This document shows, in pieces, positions 23,419-33,502 of a stretch of DNA of 64,000 nt. Under the pieces are notes generated by a model. That model searched no databases. It was given only the letters and a program-made list of their open reading frames with translations, and was not told the DNA's origin. The translations under genes and the position numbers were made by a program. Source of the DNA: Candidatus Iainarchaeum sp. (GTDB taxonomy: Archaea; B1Sed10-29; WALL01); contig JAGMCR010000012.1 in assembly GCA_023129115.1 (NCBI GenBank), positions 1 to 64,000 of the forward strand, written 5' to 3'. Position 1 is the stretch's first letter, and every line of letters starts with the position of its first letter.

Positions 23419-23493
23419 GGGTCCGTAGGGTAGTTTGGTTAATCCTACCAGCTTCGGGGGTTGGTGACGGGAGTTCGAATCTCCCCGGACCCA
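23419..23493 (+). tRNA. tRNA-Pro (CGG)
   Basis: The acceptor stem is GGGTCCG/CGGACCC. The anticodon stem CCAGC/GTTGG (one G-T pair) encloses TTCGGGG (anticodon CGG) and the T loop is TTCGAAT. It is intronless, and a hairpin element follows. Confidence 0.95.
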
Positions 23494-23606
23494 TTTCACA
23501 ATTAGGGTTGCCTCTGGGCACCCTTGCGGTGCCCAAGCCTACCGCGCCACCTGGCGAATCCCCAAGGATTGTCGGGGCAGCCCAGGTTTGGGCTGCTTTG
23601 GACCCA
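23494..23606 (+). repeat. tRNA-associated hairpin element D
   Basis: This is one of the fullest copies: the left hairpin GGGCACC/GGTGCCC, AAGCCTACCGCGCCACCTGG, the middle hairpin AATCC/GGATT, TCGGGGC, and the terminal hairpin GCAGCCCA/TGGGCTGC. The tRNA end GGACCCA at 23487-23493 recurs at 23600-23606. It closely resembles the inverted copy between rpoA1 and rpoA2. Confidence 0.85.
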
Positions 23607-23639
23607 CTTATTTTTCTCGGCAAGGCGTATACTCGCGCG

Positions 23640-23647
23640 TATATTAA
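23640..23647 (+). promoter_or_regulatory. TATA box of the LAGLIDADG ORF
   Basis: TATATTAA is centred about 26 nt before the GTG at 23669, supporting that start. Confidence 0.5.
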
Positions 23648-23668
23648 GGCCTATTCCGTTTTCTGTTT

Positions 23669-24316
23669 GTGAGAAAAAATATGATAAAACAGCAAAAAGC
23701 CTGGGTGGGCCCCACCAAAGCCAGGCTAATAGCAAGGCTTATGGCGGACGGAGCCGTCTACAAAGTTAAGTCTAATTATACCATGAAGTATGAGTGCCAG
23801 GACATGAAATTGTTAGAGTCGTTCGCAAATGACTTCAAAGAAGTCTATGGCCTCAAGCCAAAGAAGGAGTGGAACAAATCCGGAAAGACGGGTAGACTGT
23901 TACCAGGTTACCGGGTTAGGAGCATAGATGCCTACAAAGACCTCGTGTCTTACAGCAGTTACTACTCAAGAAAATGGAGGGTGCCACTAGAAATAATTGG
24001 CGCTTCAAAGGATGTGCAGAAGTGCTTCGTCCAAGCATTCTTTGACGATGAAGGCACGGTTCTGAGAAAAGTCAACCTGCTTCGGATGTATTCTATAAAC
24101 AAACGTGGGCTGGAAGATGTGGGGCTTCTTCTCAGGAGCTTTGGCATACCCCACAAAATCCGGCCGGGCTTTGGTCTAAAGCGGAATGTCTACGCCATCG
24201 AAGTTGTTGGTAGAGAAAAAGTGAGGAAATTCTACTTGACTTTTGGCTCGATGTGCCACAAAAAGAAGGCTGCCATGGAAAGCATTGTAACAAAAACTAA
24301 TAAGCAAGCTTTTTAA
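23669..24316 (+). CDS. Free-standing LAGLIDADG homing endonuclease
   Basis: The 215-residue protein carries two LAGLIDADG-type helices, ARLIARLMADGAVY (about residues 21-34) and VQAFFDDEGTV (about 123-133). The acidic residues expected to bind the catalytic metal are present in both (D and DDE). It is therefore likely a single-chain endonuclease. It lies between tRNA-Pro with element D and the intron-containing tRNA at 24345, but outside that intron. Its target is unknown; a tRNA gene or its intron is a natural guess. A GTG start is supported by the TATA box; ATG 23681 is an alternative. Confidence 0.85.
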   Translation: MRKNMIKQQKAWVGPTKARLIARLMADGAVYKVKSNYTMKYECQDMKLLESFANDFKEVYGLKPKKEWNKSGKTGRLLPGYRVRSIDAYKDLVSYSSYYSRKWRVPLEIIGASKDVQKCFVQAFFDDEGTVLRKVNLLRMYSINKRGLEDVGLLLRSFGIPHKIRPGFGLKRNVYAIEVVGREKVRKFYLTFGSMCHKKKAAMESIVTKTNKQAF

Positions 24317-24344
24317 ACTATCAAACCTAAAAAACAGCTAGAAC

Positions 24345-24502
24345 CCCCGCTTAGCATAGCCCGGTAATGCGGCCGGCTGTTTCTGAGAGAGACTCCGGTT
24401 TCCTCAGAGGTCATAGGAGGATTGATGCGTTCAACGCAACGCGTCGTTCGAGTCCGCATTGCAGACACCGGCAGATCCCCCGTTCAAATCGGGGAGCGGG
24501 GA
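24345..24502 (+). tRNA. Intron-containing tRNA, Tyr or Asn (anticodon GT?)
   Basis: The acceptor stem is CCCCGCT/AGCGGGG, the D stem GCAT/ATGC, the anticodon stem GCCGG/CCGGC and the T arm CCCCG TTCAAAT CGGGG. The loop begins CTGT and is broken by an intron of about 84 nt (about 24383-24466). Canonical splicing (CTGT paired with GCAG, 3' bulge ACA) gives CTGTTTA, anticodon GTT for Asn. However, the C1-G72 pair and the D loop AGCCCGGTA are typical of archaeal tRNA-Tyr (GTA). CCA follows position 73 in the genome. The identity is unresolved. Confidence 0.75.
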
Positions 24503-24523
24503 CCACATTCTTTTGGTGGAGCC

Positions 24524-25234
24524 ATGAGGCCATACACAAAAAAAGCCGCGAAGTACTATGATTTGCTTCATCACCGCGATGTCAAAGACGCGACGCGGCA
24601 GGTTAAATTGATGGCTAGCTTGTGGCGGAAGAAAACCAAACGGGTGCTCGACGCCGCGTGCGGGACCGGGCGGCTGTCGATTCCGCTAGTGAAAATGGGC
24701 TACGAAGTGACTGGGTTGGACATCACTCCTGCAATGATGGAAGTCGCGAAGCAAAAAAAGGGCAGCGACAAGGTAAGGTTTGTTGTTGGGGATATGTGCA
24801 CCTACAAAGGAAAGAAAAAGTTTGACGCGATTGTGTGCGGAAGCAACACCCTGTGCCATTTGATGACGGACAAGAAGGCGGTCGCGTGCCTCAAGAACTT
24901 CCGGAAAAATCTTGTCAGGGGCGGGACCGTTGTTTTTGACTTGTGGAACTGTGAGAAATGGGGGTACAGCCTGGACGGCAGGAAAACGGTCAGGGAAAAA
25001 GGCGTTACAGTGCACTACACCGCAAAGGACAGGATAGACAAGAAGGCAAACATCCACCAGTGGGAAGACCGCGCGAAAATCGATGACCACGGTGAAAAGC
25101 TTGAGCTGGTTTTCGCGGGAAGATTGAGGTGGAGGCCGGCGGACAAGTGGATTAAGATGCTGGAAAAAGCCGGGTTCAAACACCCTGGCGTGAGGTACGT
25201 GAAGGACAAGATTTACGTCTTCGCAAAGGCGTGA
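24524..25234 (+). CDS. SAM-dependent class I methyltransferase
   Basis: The 236-residue protein has the class I motif VLDAACGTGRLSIPL near residue 44, the acidic GLDIT after strand 2, FVVGDM, and FDAIVCGSNTLCHL in motif IV. The C-terminal half (residues 150-235) is the antiparallel domain common in small-molecule or glycine/sarcosine-type methyltransferases. The substrate is not predictable. The ORF-track start lies inside the tRNA; I use ATG 24524, 21 nt after the tRNA, which may share its transcript. Confidence 0.85.
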   Translation: MRPYTKKAAKYYDLLHHRDVKDATRQVKLMASLWRKKTKRVLDAACGTGRLSIPLVKMGYEVTGLDITPAMMEVAKQKKGSDKVRFVVGDMCTYKGKKKFDAIVCGSNTLCHLMTDKKAVACLKNFRKNLVRGGTVVFDLWNCEKWGYSLDGRKTVREKGVTVHYTAKDRIDKKANIHQWEDRAKIDDHGEKLELVFAGRLRWRPADKWIKMLEKAGFKHPGVRYVKDKIYVFAKA

Positions 25235-25282
25235 ACGCACTTATTTAAAAAGGGATTGCTCCATAACTATGCCCATACCCAC

Positions 25283-25356
25283 GCCCCTGTAGTGTAGTTG
25301 GTTTATCATCTGGGATTGTCGATCCCAGGACTCGGGTTCGAATCCCGGCGGGGGCG
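25283..25356 (+). tRNA. tRNA-Asp (GTC)
   Basis: The acceptor stem is GCCCCTG/CGGGGGC, the anticodon stem TGGGA/TCCCA encloses TTGTCGA (anticodon GTC) and the T loop is TTCGAAT. There is no intron. The largest hairpin element follows directly. Confidence 0.95.
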
Positions 25357-25586
25357 CTGTCTCTGGGGGCTTTATGCCCCCAAGCCTAACGTGCCACCTG
25401 GCACCTGGCGAATTGCGCTAGGCAATTGCCGGGGCAAATCCCAAAGGATTGTCGGGGCATAACGTGAATCCCGCAGGACCTGGCGAATCCCACAGGATTG
25501 CCGGGGCACCTGGCGAATTTCCCAAAGGAAAACGCCGGGGCATTCTCGTTTGAGCTGAGTTTCAGCTGAAACCCGGCCCGGGCGCT
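25357..25586 (+). repeat. tRNA-associated hairpin element E with tandem middle modules
   Basis: After the left hairpin GGGGGC/GCCCCC and AAGCCTAACGTGCC come four tandem copies of the middle module (CCTGGCGAAT...hairpin...CGGGGC). Their stems differ but remain paired: AATTGC/GCAATT, AATCC/GGATT (twice) and TTTCC/GGAAA. A CAGCTGA-type terminal hairpin follows, then a 19-bp imperfect copy of the tRNA-Asp 3' end at 25568-25586. I see no gene from 25357 to 25717. Confidence 0.85.
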
Positions 25587-25681
25587 CGGGGAGCCGTGTG
25601 CTCCCCTCCCCTCGTGGGTTCTAGTCTTCCATCGACGCTTTTCCACCGAGCGGCGGCCTTGTGCCGCCGTAGCAGAAAAGA
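25587..25681. repeat. Hairpins beyond element E, including inverted trailer module
   Basis: A GGGGAGC/GCTCCCC hairpin is followed by the CTTTTCC...GGAAAAG module in inverted orientation relative to its copies at 3742 and 9196 (CGCTTTTCCACCG shared). Its inner hairpin is GGCGGC/GCCGCC. Confidence 0.65.
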
Positions 25682-25689
25682 GGGAGATT

Positions 25690-25695
25690 TTTATA
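25690..25695 (+). promoter_or_regulatory. TATA box of the 83-residue tail-anchored protein gene
   Basis: TTTATA is centred about 26 nt before the GTG at 25718. Confidence 0.55.
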
Positions 25696-25717
25696 CTCTT
25701 TTCTCTTTTCCTAACCC

Positions 25718-25969
25718 GTGGACATTGACTACGACATAATCAAGACCGTGCGGGAGCTCGAGAAGGCGGGGCACTCAGAGCCCATTATCGAGAAAAAGCT
25801 CGGCGAAATGGGCTTCTCTGACTCAGACGTCCTGGAAATAATGCGCCTGGCCCAAAGCGTGGACTCTGTAGAGGGCCAGGGCAAGGCAAAAACCGCCTTG
25901 CTGGCCTTGGGGGGCGGATTCGTGGTTCTCGTGGTCGTGATGGCGGTATACGCCCTGTTATTCACCTGA
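25718..25969 (+). CDS. Small tail-anchored protein with N-terminal helical (UBA-like) module
   Basis: The 83-residue protein has the helix pair IIKTVRELEKAGHSEPIIEKKLGEMGFSDSDVLEIMRLAQSV, a short Gly/Lys linker and one C-terminal membrane helix (ALLALGGGFVVLVVVMAVYALLFT). It is a likely paralogue of the proteins at 12395 and 44376. The GTG start is set by the TATA box 26 nt upstream. It precedes the RNA polymerase operon but has its own promoter. Function unknown. Confidence 0.72.
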   Translation: MDIDYDIIKTVRELEKAGHSEPIIEKKLGEMGFSDSDVLEIMRLAQSVDSVEGQGKAKTALLALGGGFVVLVVVMAVYALLFT

Positions 25970-26059
25970 AAAAACCGAAACGTTTATAAAGGGAGATTTT
26001 TACAACTCATGCACGCTCCGCTTACTGCTTTCTATGCAAGTTCTTAGGGGGAAATATGC

Positions 26060-26296
26060 GTGCTAGAAGCTGACTTTATCCTCAAGCATTCGCTTGTGCC
26101 CAAGCACGAGGTAATGTCCGACACTTCTGTTGAGAGGCTGTTCAAGAAGTACAAGCTCAGCAAAGACCAGCTCCCGCGCATAAAGAACACTGACCCGGTA
26201 GTCGACGCCATAGGCGCCAAGAAGGGCCAGGTCCTCAAGATTTCCCGCGACTCAATCACTGCAGGGAAAGCAGTTACTTACCGCATTGTAGTCTAA
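26060..26296 (+). CDS. rpoH: DNA-directed RNA polymerase subunit H
   Basis: RpoH corresponds to the C-terminal domain of eukaryotic RPB5 and forms part of the polymerase jaw. The 78-residue length and the sequence HSLVPKHEVMSD near the start, then QLPRIKNTDPVVDAIGAKKGQVLKISRDS, are characteristic. The start is GTG with AGGGGG upstream. It heads the RNA polymerase/str operon; a TATA-like TTTATAAA at about 25983 is the likely promoter. Confidence 0.97.
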   Translation: MLEADFILKHSLVPKHEVMSDTSVERLFKKYKLSKDQLPRIKNTDPVVDAIGAKKGQVLKISRDSITAGKAVTYRIVV

Positions 26297-26328
26297 GTGC
26301 GGCTGGGGCTGCCGAGTAGGTGAGAAAA

Positions 26329-27798
26329 ATGACCTGGGAAGCAGCTGAAGCCTTTCTAAAGGAAAACACGCTAGTCAAGCAGCACCTTGACTCGTACAAC
26401 CACTTCGCCGACAGGAAGATACAAAAAATCATTGACGAAGTCGGCGAAATCGAGTCGCACCAAGAGGGCATAAAGATAAAGCTTGGCAAAGTGCGGGTCG
26501 AAAAGCCGAGGATACTCGAGGCAGACGGCTCCAAAAGGAAGATACTTCCGATGGAGGCCCGGCTGCGCAACAGGTCCTACGTCGCGCAGGTGTTCCTCGA
26601 GATGGGGCTCGTCCAGGACGGCATCGAAAAGCAGACCGAAGAAGTATTCATCGGCGAGTTGCCGGTAATGCTCAAGTCCACGCTCTGCTACCTCGGGGAA
26701 GTTACTGGCGACGAGCTCATCGAGGCCGGCGAAGACATCCAGGACCCCGGCGGCTACTTCATAATCAATGGTAGCGAGCGGGTGCTCGTCTCAATCGAGG
26801 ACCTCGCGCCGAACAGGGTTATCCTCTCCAAGGAAAAGAGGAGCGGCAAGGACGTCGTGATGGTCCGCATTTTCTCGGTAAAGGACTCGTTCCGCGCCAA
26901 GATTGGCCTCGAGAGGAAGCCCGAGGGCCTGTTCTACGTCTCGTTCCCCGCCTCGCCAAAGAACCTGAACATGGTGCCCGTGCTCAAGGCGCTTGGCCTG
27001 AGCTCGGACAACGACGTGTTCAAGGCATTCCACGACCAGCCAGAGATTATTAACGATTTGCTGCTGAACATGGAGGCGGTCAGCGTCAAGAACACCGACG
27101 AGGCCATCGACTACATCGGCAAGCGTGTTGCCGCGGGACAGCCCGAGGAGTACCGGAAGACCAGGGCGCTGCAAATCCTGGACAATTACCTATTGCCCCA
27201 CATCGGGATTAACGAAGAAAGCCGCATCAAAAAGGCGTATTTCCTCTGCCGCATGGTCGAGAAGGCGACCGCCGTCGCGAGCGGCAAGCGCGACGAGGAC
27301 GACAAGGACCACTACGCCAACAAGCGCGTCAAGCTGTCGGGCATGCTCATGGACGAATTGTTCAGGTACGGGCTCTCGTATTTCGTGAAGGACGTCAACT
27401 ACCAGATTGACCGCGTGTTCGCAAGGGGCAAGAAGCTCCAGATAAAGACCTTGGTCCGGCCGGACGCGATGACGGACAGGATTCGCTACGCAATGGCCAC
27501 GGGCAACTGGGTCGGCGGGCGCACAGGCGTTTCACAATTACTGGACAGGACGACGTACTTGTCGGCGCTGTCGCACCTGCGGAGGGTTATCTCGCCGCTC
27601 TCGAAAGTGCACCCCCACTTCGAGGCAAGGGACTTGCACCCGACGCACTGGGGCAAGATCGACCCCAACGAGACGCCGGAGGGGCAGAGCTGTGGGCTCG
27701 TCAAGAACTTCGCCCTCGGCACGATTGTCACGTCGGACTATCCCGAGGAAAAGGTCGAGGAAGCGCTCGAAAAGCTCGGGGTGAGCTTCAAGAGGTGA
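26329..27798 (+). CDS. rpoB2: DNA-directed RNA polymerase subunit B'' (N-terminal half of B)
   Basis: This is the N-terminal part of the split RNA polymerase B subunit, with the protrusion and lobe domains. It ends soon after the fork-loop region (HWGKIDPNETPEGQSCGLVKNFALG), the point where B is divided in many archaea. AGGTGA lies 6 nt before ATG 26329; the GTG at 26320 is less likely. RpoB1 starts 5 nt after the stop. Confidence 0.97.
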   Translation: MTWEAAEAFLKENTLVKQHLDSYNHFADRKIQKIIDEVGEIESHQEGIKIKLGKVRVEKPRILEADGSKRKILPMEARLRNRSYVAQVFLEMGLVQDGIEKQTEEVFIGELPVMLKSTLCYLGEVTGDELIEAGEDIQDPGGYFIINGSERVLVSIEDLAPNRVILSKEKRSGKDVVMVRIFSVKDSFRAKIGLERKPEGLFYVSFPASPKNLNMVPVLKALGLSSDNDVFKAFHDQPEIINDLLLNMEAVSVKNTDEAIDYIGKRVAAGQPEEYRKTRALQILDNYLLPHIGINEESRIKKAYFLCRMVEKATAVASGKRDEDDKDHYANKRVKLSGMLMDELFRYGLSYFVKDVNYQIDRVFARGKKLQIKTLVRPDAMTDRIRYAMATGNWVGGRTGVSQLLDRTTYLSALSHLRRVISPLSKVHPHFEARDLHPTHWGKIDPNETPEGQSCGLVKNFALGTIVTSDYPEEKVEEALEKLGVSFKR

Positions 27799-27802
27799 GT
27801 GG

Positions 27803-29614
27803 ATGGAGGAAAGCAGCGTTTACATCAACGGCAAGCTCGTGGGGTTCCACGAGAACGGCAAGGAGCTCGTGGACAATATCCGCAAGAAGCGCCGCGCCAG
27901 TGAGCTCCCCATCGAGCTCAACGTCGCGTACTACCCAGACGTCGACGAGGTCTACATCAACGTGGACGGTGGAAGGGCGAGGCGGCCATTGATTGTGGTC
28001 CAGGACGGTAAGTCCTTGCTCACCGAAAAGCACTGCGAGGCCCTCCAGAAGGGCAAGATTGCGTGGGACGACCTCCTCAAGGAAGGCGTCGCCGAATACC
28101 TCGACGCAGAAGAAGAAGAGAACGCGTACATCGCCACCACCAACGAAGCGGTGAACGACGAGCACACCCACGTCGAAGTGCACCCGTCCCTGATTCTCGG
28201 CGTCATAACTTCCGCCGCGCCGTTCCCGGAGCACAATTCTGCCCCCAGGGTAACGATGGCGTCGGCGATGCTCAAGCAGGCCCTCGGCCTGTACCAGAGC
28301 AACTTCAACGTGCGCATGGACACGCAGGCGCACGTCATGCACTACCCCCAGGTTCCACTCGCACTCACGAAGCAGAGCAGGATAATTGGTGCGCACAGGC
28401 GGCCGGCCGGCCAGAACCTGGTCGTCGCCATCATGCCGTTCTACGGCTACAACATGGAGGACGCGATTATCCTGAACAAGGCGTCGGTCGAGAGGGGAAT
28501 CGGCCGCACGATGTTCTACAGGACGTACACTGCGGAGGAGCGGAGGTACCCGGGCGGCCAGAAGGACCGGTTCGAGCTGCCCAACCCCGAAATCCAGGGC
28601 TTCCGCGGCGAGGAGGCGTACAGGTTCCTCGGCGAGGACGGCATAATCAACCCCGAGGCGGAAATCGTGGGGGGCGACGTATTGATTGGGAAGACTTCGC
28701 CGCCAAGGTTTTTGGAAGAGGTTGGAGAACTCTCGATGATTGAGGAAAAGCGCAGGGAGAACTCAGTCATATTGAGGCACGGCGAATCGGGGACAGTCGA
28801 CGCCGTAATGATTACCGAGGCGCCGACCGGGAACAAATTGGTCAAGGCGCGCGTGCGCACGCAGAAGATACCCGAAATCGGGGACAAGTTCGCGTCGCGG
28901 CACGGGCAGAAGGGCGTCGTGGGATTGATTGTGCCGCAGTACGACATGCCGTTCAACGAGCAGGGCATAAGCCCGGACATAATCATGAACCCGCACGCTG
29001 TGCCGTCGAGGATGACGGTTGGCCACGTGCTCGAGATTATTGGGGGGAAGGCAAAGTCGCTTTCCGGCAAGGACTTCGACCCGACTGCGTTCGAGCCCAC
29101 GGACTACGAGGGCATGAAGCGGGTGCTGCTCGAGAACGGGTTCCGGCCCAACGGCAAGGAAGTCATGTACGACGGCAAGACCGGCCAGAAGATAACGGCC
29201 GAGATATTCGTTGGGGTAACTTACTACCAGAGGCTCAAGCACCTCGTGAGCAACAAGATGCACGCGAGGAGCCGCGGGCCGGTGCAGATACTGACCAGGC
29301 AGCCGACCGAGGGAAGGGCACGCGATGGTGGACTGCGGTTTGGTGAAATGGAAAGGGATACGCTGATTGGCCACGGCGCGTCTATGCTTCTGCTCGAGCG
29401 CTTGCTCAAGGAGTCGGACCTGGTCGTGGAATTGGTGTGCGAGAAGTGCGGCTCGATTGCCGTCGAGGACCAGATACGCAAGAAGAAGTACTGCCCCGTG
29501 TGCGACTCGACCGACGTACAGCCCGTGGAGATGAGCTACGCGTTCAAGCTCTTGCTGAACGAGCTCAGGGCGCTGGACATTAGCCCCAAGCTAAAGCTGG
29601 AGGACAGGGCGTGA
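27803..29614 (+). CDS. rpoB1: DNA-directed RNA polymerase subunit B' (C-terminal half of B)
   Basis: This 603-residue part carries the B-subunit wall, hybrid-binding and anchor regions. They include YNMEDAIILNKASVERG, the GDKFASRHGQKGVVG strand near the active site and the late ARSRGPVQILTRQPTEGRARDGGLRFGEMERD. A zinc ribbon (CEKCGS...CPVCDS) precedes the end. It is one of the two halves of the split B subunit. Its stop overlaps the rpoA1 GTG start. Confidence 0.98.
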   Translation: MEESSVYINGKLVGFHENGKELVDNIRKKRRASELPIELNVAYYPDVDEVYINVDGGRARRPLIVVQDGKSLLTEKHCEALQKGKIAWDDLLKEGVAEYLDAEEEENAYIATTNEAVNDEHTHVEVHPSLILGVITSAAPFPEHNSAPRVTMASAMLKQALGLYQSNFNVRMDTQAHVMHYPQVPLALTKQSRIIGAHRRPAGQNLVVAIMPFYGYNMEDAIILNKASVERGIGRTMFYRTYTAEERRYPGGQKDRFELPNPEIQGFRGEEAYRFLGEDGIINPEAEIVGGDVLIGKTSPPRFLEEVGELSMIEEKRRENSVILRHGESGTVDAVMITEAPTGNKLVKARVRTQKIPEIGDKFASRHGQKGVVGLIVPQYDMPFNEQGISPDIIMNPHAVPSRMTVGHVLEIIGGKAKSLSGKDFDPTAFEPTDYEGMKRVLLENGFRPNGKEVMYDGKTGQKITAEIFVGVTYYQRLKHLVSNKMHARSRGPVQILTRQPTEGRARDGGLRFGEMERDTLIGHGASMLLLERLLKESDLVVELVCEKCGSIAVEDQIRKKKYCPVCDSTDVQPVEMSYAFKLLLNELRALDISPKLKLEDRA

Positions 29615-32259
29615 TTGGCATGAGGATTGTACAGAAAAAAATCGGGAGCGTTGAGTTCGGGATTATGACGCCCGAGGTAACGCGCAAGATGAGCCAAATC
29701 AGGGTCGTGACGCCAGACACTTATGACGAGGACGGCTACCCGATTGAGGGCGGCCTGATGGACCTGCACCTCGGGGTGATTGACCCCGGGCTGCGGTGCA
29801 AGGCGTGCGGCGCCAGGATGGTGAGCTGTCCAGGCCACTTCGGGCACATTGAATTGGTCAGGCCAGTGGTGCACGTGGGCTACGTCAAAATGGTCTACAC
29901 GCTGCTCAAGGCGACGTGCAAGAGCTGCGGCAGGCTCCTGCTGGACAAGAAGGAGCTCGGCCAGTACAAGGAGTTCATCACCGAAGAAGAGCGCGAGATG
30001 GACGAGGACGCGGCGCTCGACATTATCCAGCGGACCAAGAAGAGCAACAAGTGCCCGCACTGCGAGGCGAAGCAGCCCAGCATCAAGCTCATCAAGCCCA
30101 CCACTTTCTTTGAGGAGGACCAACGGCTGTTGCCGAGCGACATCCGCAGGAGGATGGAGCTCATCCCGGACAACGACCTGAAGCTCCTGGGCATCAACTA
30201 CAAGGTCGCGAGGCCCGAGTGGGGCATATTGACTGTGCTGCCCGTGCCCCCAGTCACGACCAGGCCGTCGATTACGCTGGAGACCGGCGAGAGGAGCGAG
30301 GACGACCTCACGCACAAGCTCGTGGACATACTGAGGATTAACCAGAGGCTCAGGGACAACATTGCAGCCGGCGCCCCGCAACTGATTATTGAAGACCTTT
30401 GGGATTTGCTGCAGTACCACGTCACCACGTACTTCAATAATGAAGTTTCTGGAATTCCGCCTGCGCGGCACAGGAGCGGGCGGCCGCTCAAGACGCTGGC
30501 GCAGAGGCTGAAGGGCAAGGAAGGAAGGTTCAGGTACAACCTGTCAGGGAAGCGCGTCAACTTCTCGGCAAGGACCGTGATTTCCCCGGACCCGAACCTG
30601 TCGATTAACCAGGTCGGCGTGCCGCTGCCGGTCGCGGAGGAGCTGACGGTCCCCGAGCACGTGACCGAGTGGAACATGGCCAATATTAAGGAATATATAA
30701 CAAGCGAGAATTACCCCAAGGCCAATTACGTAATCAGGCCGGACGGCAGGAGGAAGAAGGTCACTGAAGTCAACCGGCCCGACATCCTCGAGGAGCTCGA
30801 GCCGGGATACATCATCGAGAGGCAGCTCAAGGAGGGCGACATTGTCCTGTTCAACAGGCAGCCCTCGCTCCACAGGATTTCGATGATGGCGCACATCGTG
30901 AAAGTGCTGCCCGGCAAGACCTTCAGGCTCCACCCCGCCGTGTGCAAGCCGTACAACGCAGACTTTGACGGCGACGAAATGAACCTCCACGTGCCCCAAA
31001 CCGAAGAGGCGCGGGCAGAGGCGTGGAAGCTCATGCTGGTCCAGAACCAGATTATCTCGCCGAGGTACGGCGCGCCCATCATCGTTGGCGACCAGGACTT
31101 CGTGAGCGGCGGCTACCTGATGACGCACCGCGACATGAGCTTTTCGAGGAGGCTCGCGGAGCGCGTCCTCGTGGCAGCGGGGATAGTGAGGCCCCCGAGC
31201 CCTGACCTGCCCAACGACAGGTTCTCTGGAAAGCTTTTGTTCTCGCAGTGCCTGCCCAAAGGCCTCAACATCAGCTACGAGAACAAGATGCTCCGCAGGG
31301 GCTGCAAGAAGTGCGAGAAGCACAAGTGCGACGAGCACGACTCGTTCGTGGTCATCAGGAACGGCAAGCTCCTCAGGGGCGTAATCGACAAGGTGAGCTA
31401 TCAGGGCATCCTGCTCGACACGATTTTCAGGGAGTTCGGCGCAGAGGCGGCGAGGGAGTTCATCGACAAGAGCACCAAGATGGTCATCGTGGCGATGATG
31501 GACCACGGCCTCACGATTTCGGTGTCGGACTACGAAATCGACGAAGAGACCAGCAAAAAAATTGACGCAGTGGTCGCCAAGTCCGAGGAAGAGGTCAACG
31601 ACTTCATCGACAGGTACCGCAACGGCCAGCTCAAGCACATCCCCGGCAAGACGCTGCAGGAAACGCTCGAGGACAACATCATGGCAATCCTCGGCAGGGC
31701 GAGGATGGACAGCGGCGAGGCCGCTGGCGACTACCTCGGCGACAAGTCGTCTCCAATGATTATCAGCCGCGTCGGCGCAAGGGGCTCGATACTGAACGTG
31801 ACACAGATGAGCGCCCTCGTGGGCCAGCAGGCGGTGCGTGGCGGCAGGGTTCTGCGTGGCTACCGCAACAAGTCATTGCCCCACTTCAAGGATGGGGACA
31901 TCGGCATGCGGGCGCGCGGCTTTGTCGAGCACAGCTTCTACGATGGCCTGCTGCCGGTCGAGTACTTCTTCCACGCAATGGGTGGCCGTGAGGGTTTGGT
32001 CGACAAGGGCATCCGTACCGCCAAAAGCGGGTACATGCAGCGCAGGCTGATTAACGCGCTGCAGGACCTGGTGCTCCGGGAGGACGGGACCGTGCGGGAC
32101 GCGACGGACACAGTGGTGCAGTTCGTGTACGGCGAGGACGGCGTGGACCCGATGAAGTGCTACGGCAACAACGCCATCAAGGTGCGGGACGAGGTCATCT
32201 ATTACGACGAGGTGGACAGGGGAGAAAGCACCGAGTTCGAGGAGACGGGCGGTGATGAG

Positions 32260-32268
<9 letters not shown>
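29611..32268 (+). CDS. rpoA1: DNA-directed RNA polymerase subunit A'
   Basis: This is the large N-terminal part of the split A subunit, 885 residues. Zinc-binding CKACGARMVSCPGHFGH lies near residue 70, and the catalytic metal loop NADFDGDEMNLHVPQ near 450. Bridge-helix and trigger-loop sequences continue in A''. I start at GTG 29611, with GGAGGA 6 nt upstream; ATG 29620 is possible. The stop overlaps a relic ATGACTAA that probably was the original rpoA2 start before a hairpin element was inserted. Confidence 0.98.
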
Positions 32269-33489
<1,221 letters not shown>

Positions 33490-33502
33490 ACAGGTGGTCG
33501 AA

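Noticed and set aside
24383-24466. A complete second tRNA nested in the intron
   Set aside because: A GTTCGAGTCC stretch and a TGCGTTCAACGCA hairpin look tRNA-like, but the T stem does not pair properly, so I do not call it a tRNA gene.
25357-25586. CRISPR array in element E
   Set aside because: Repeats are unequal, not separated by unique spacers of constant length, and have paired stems that vary. No cas genes are near.
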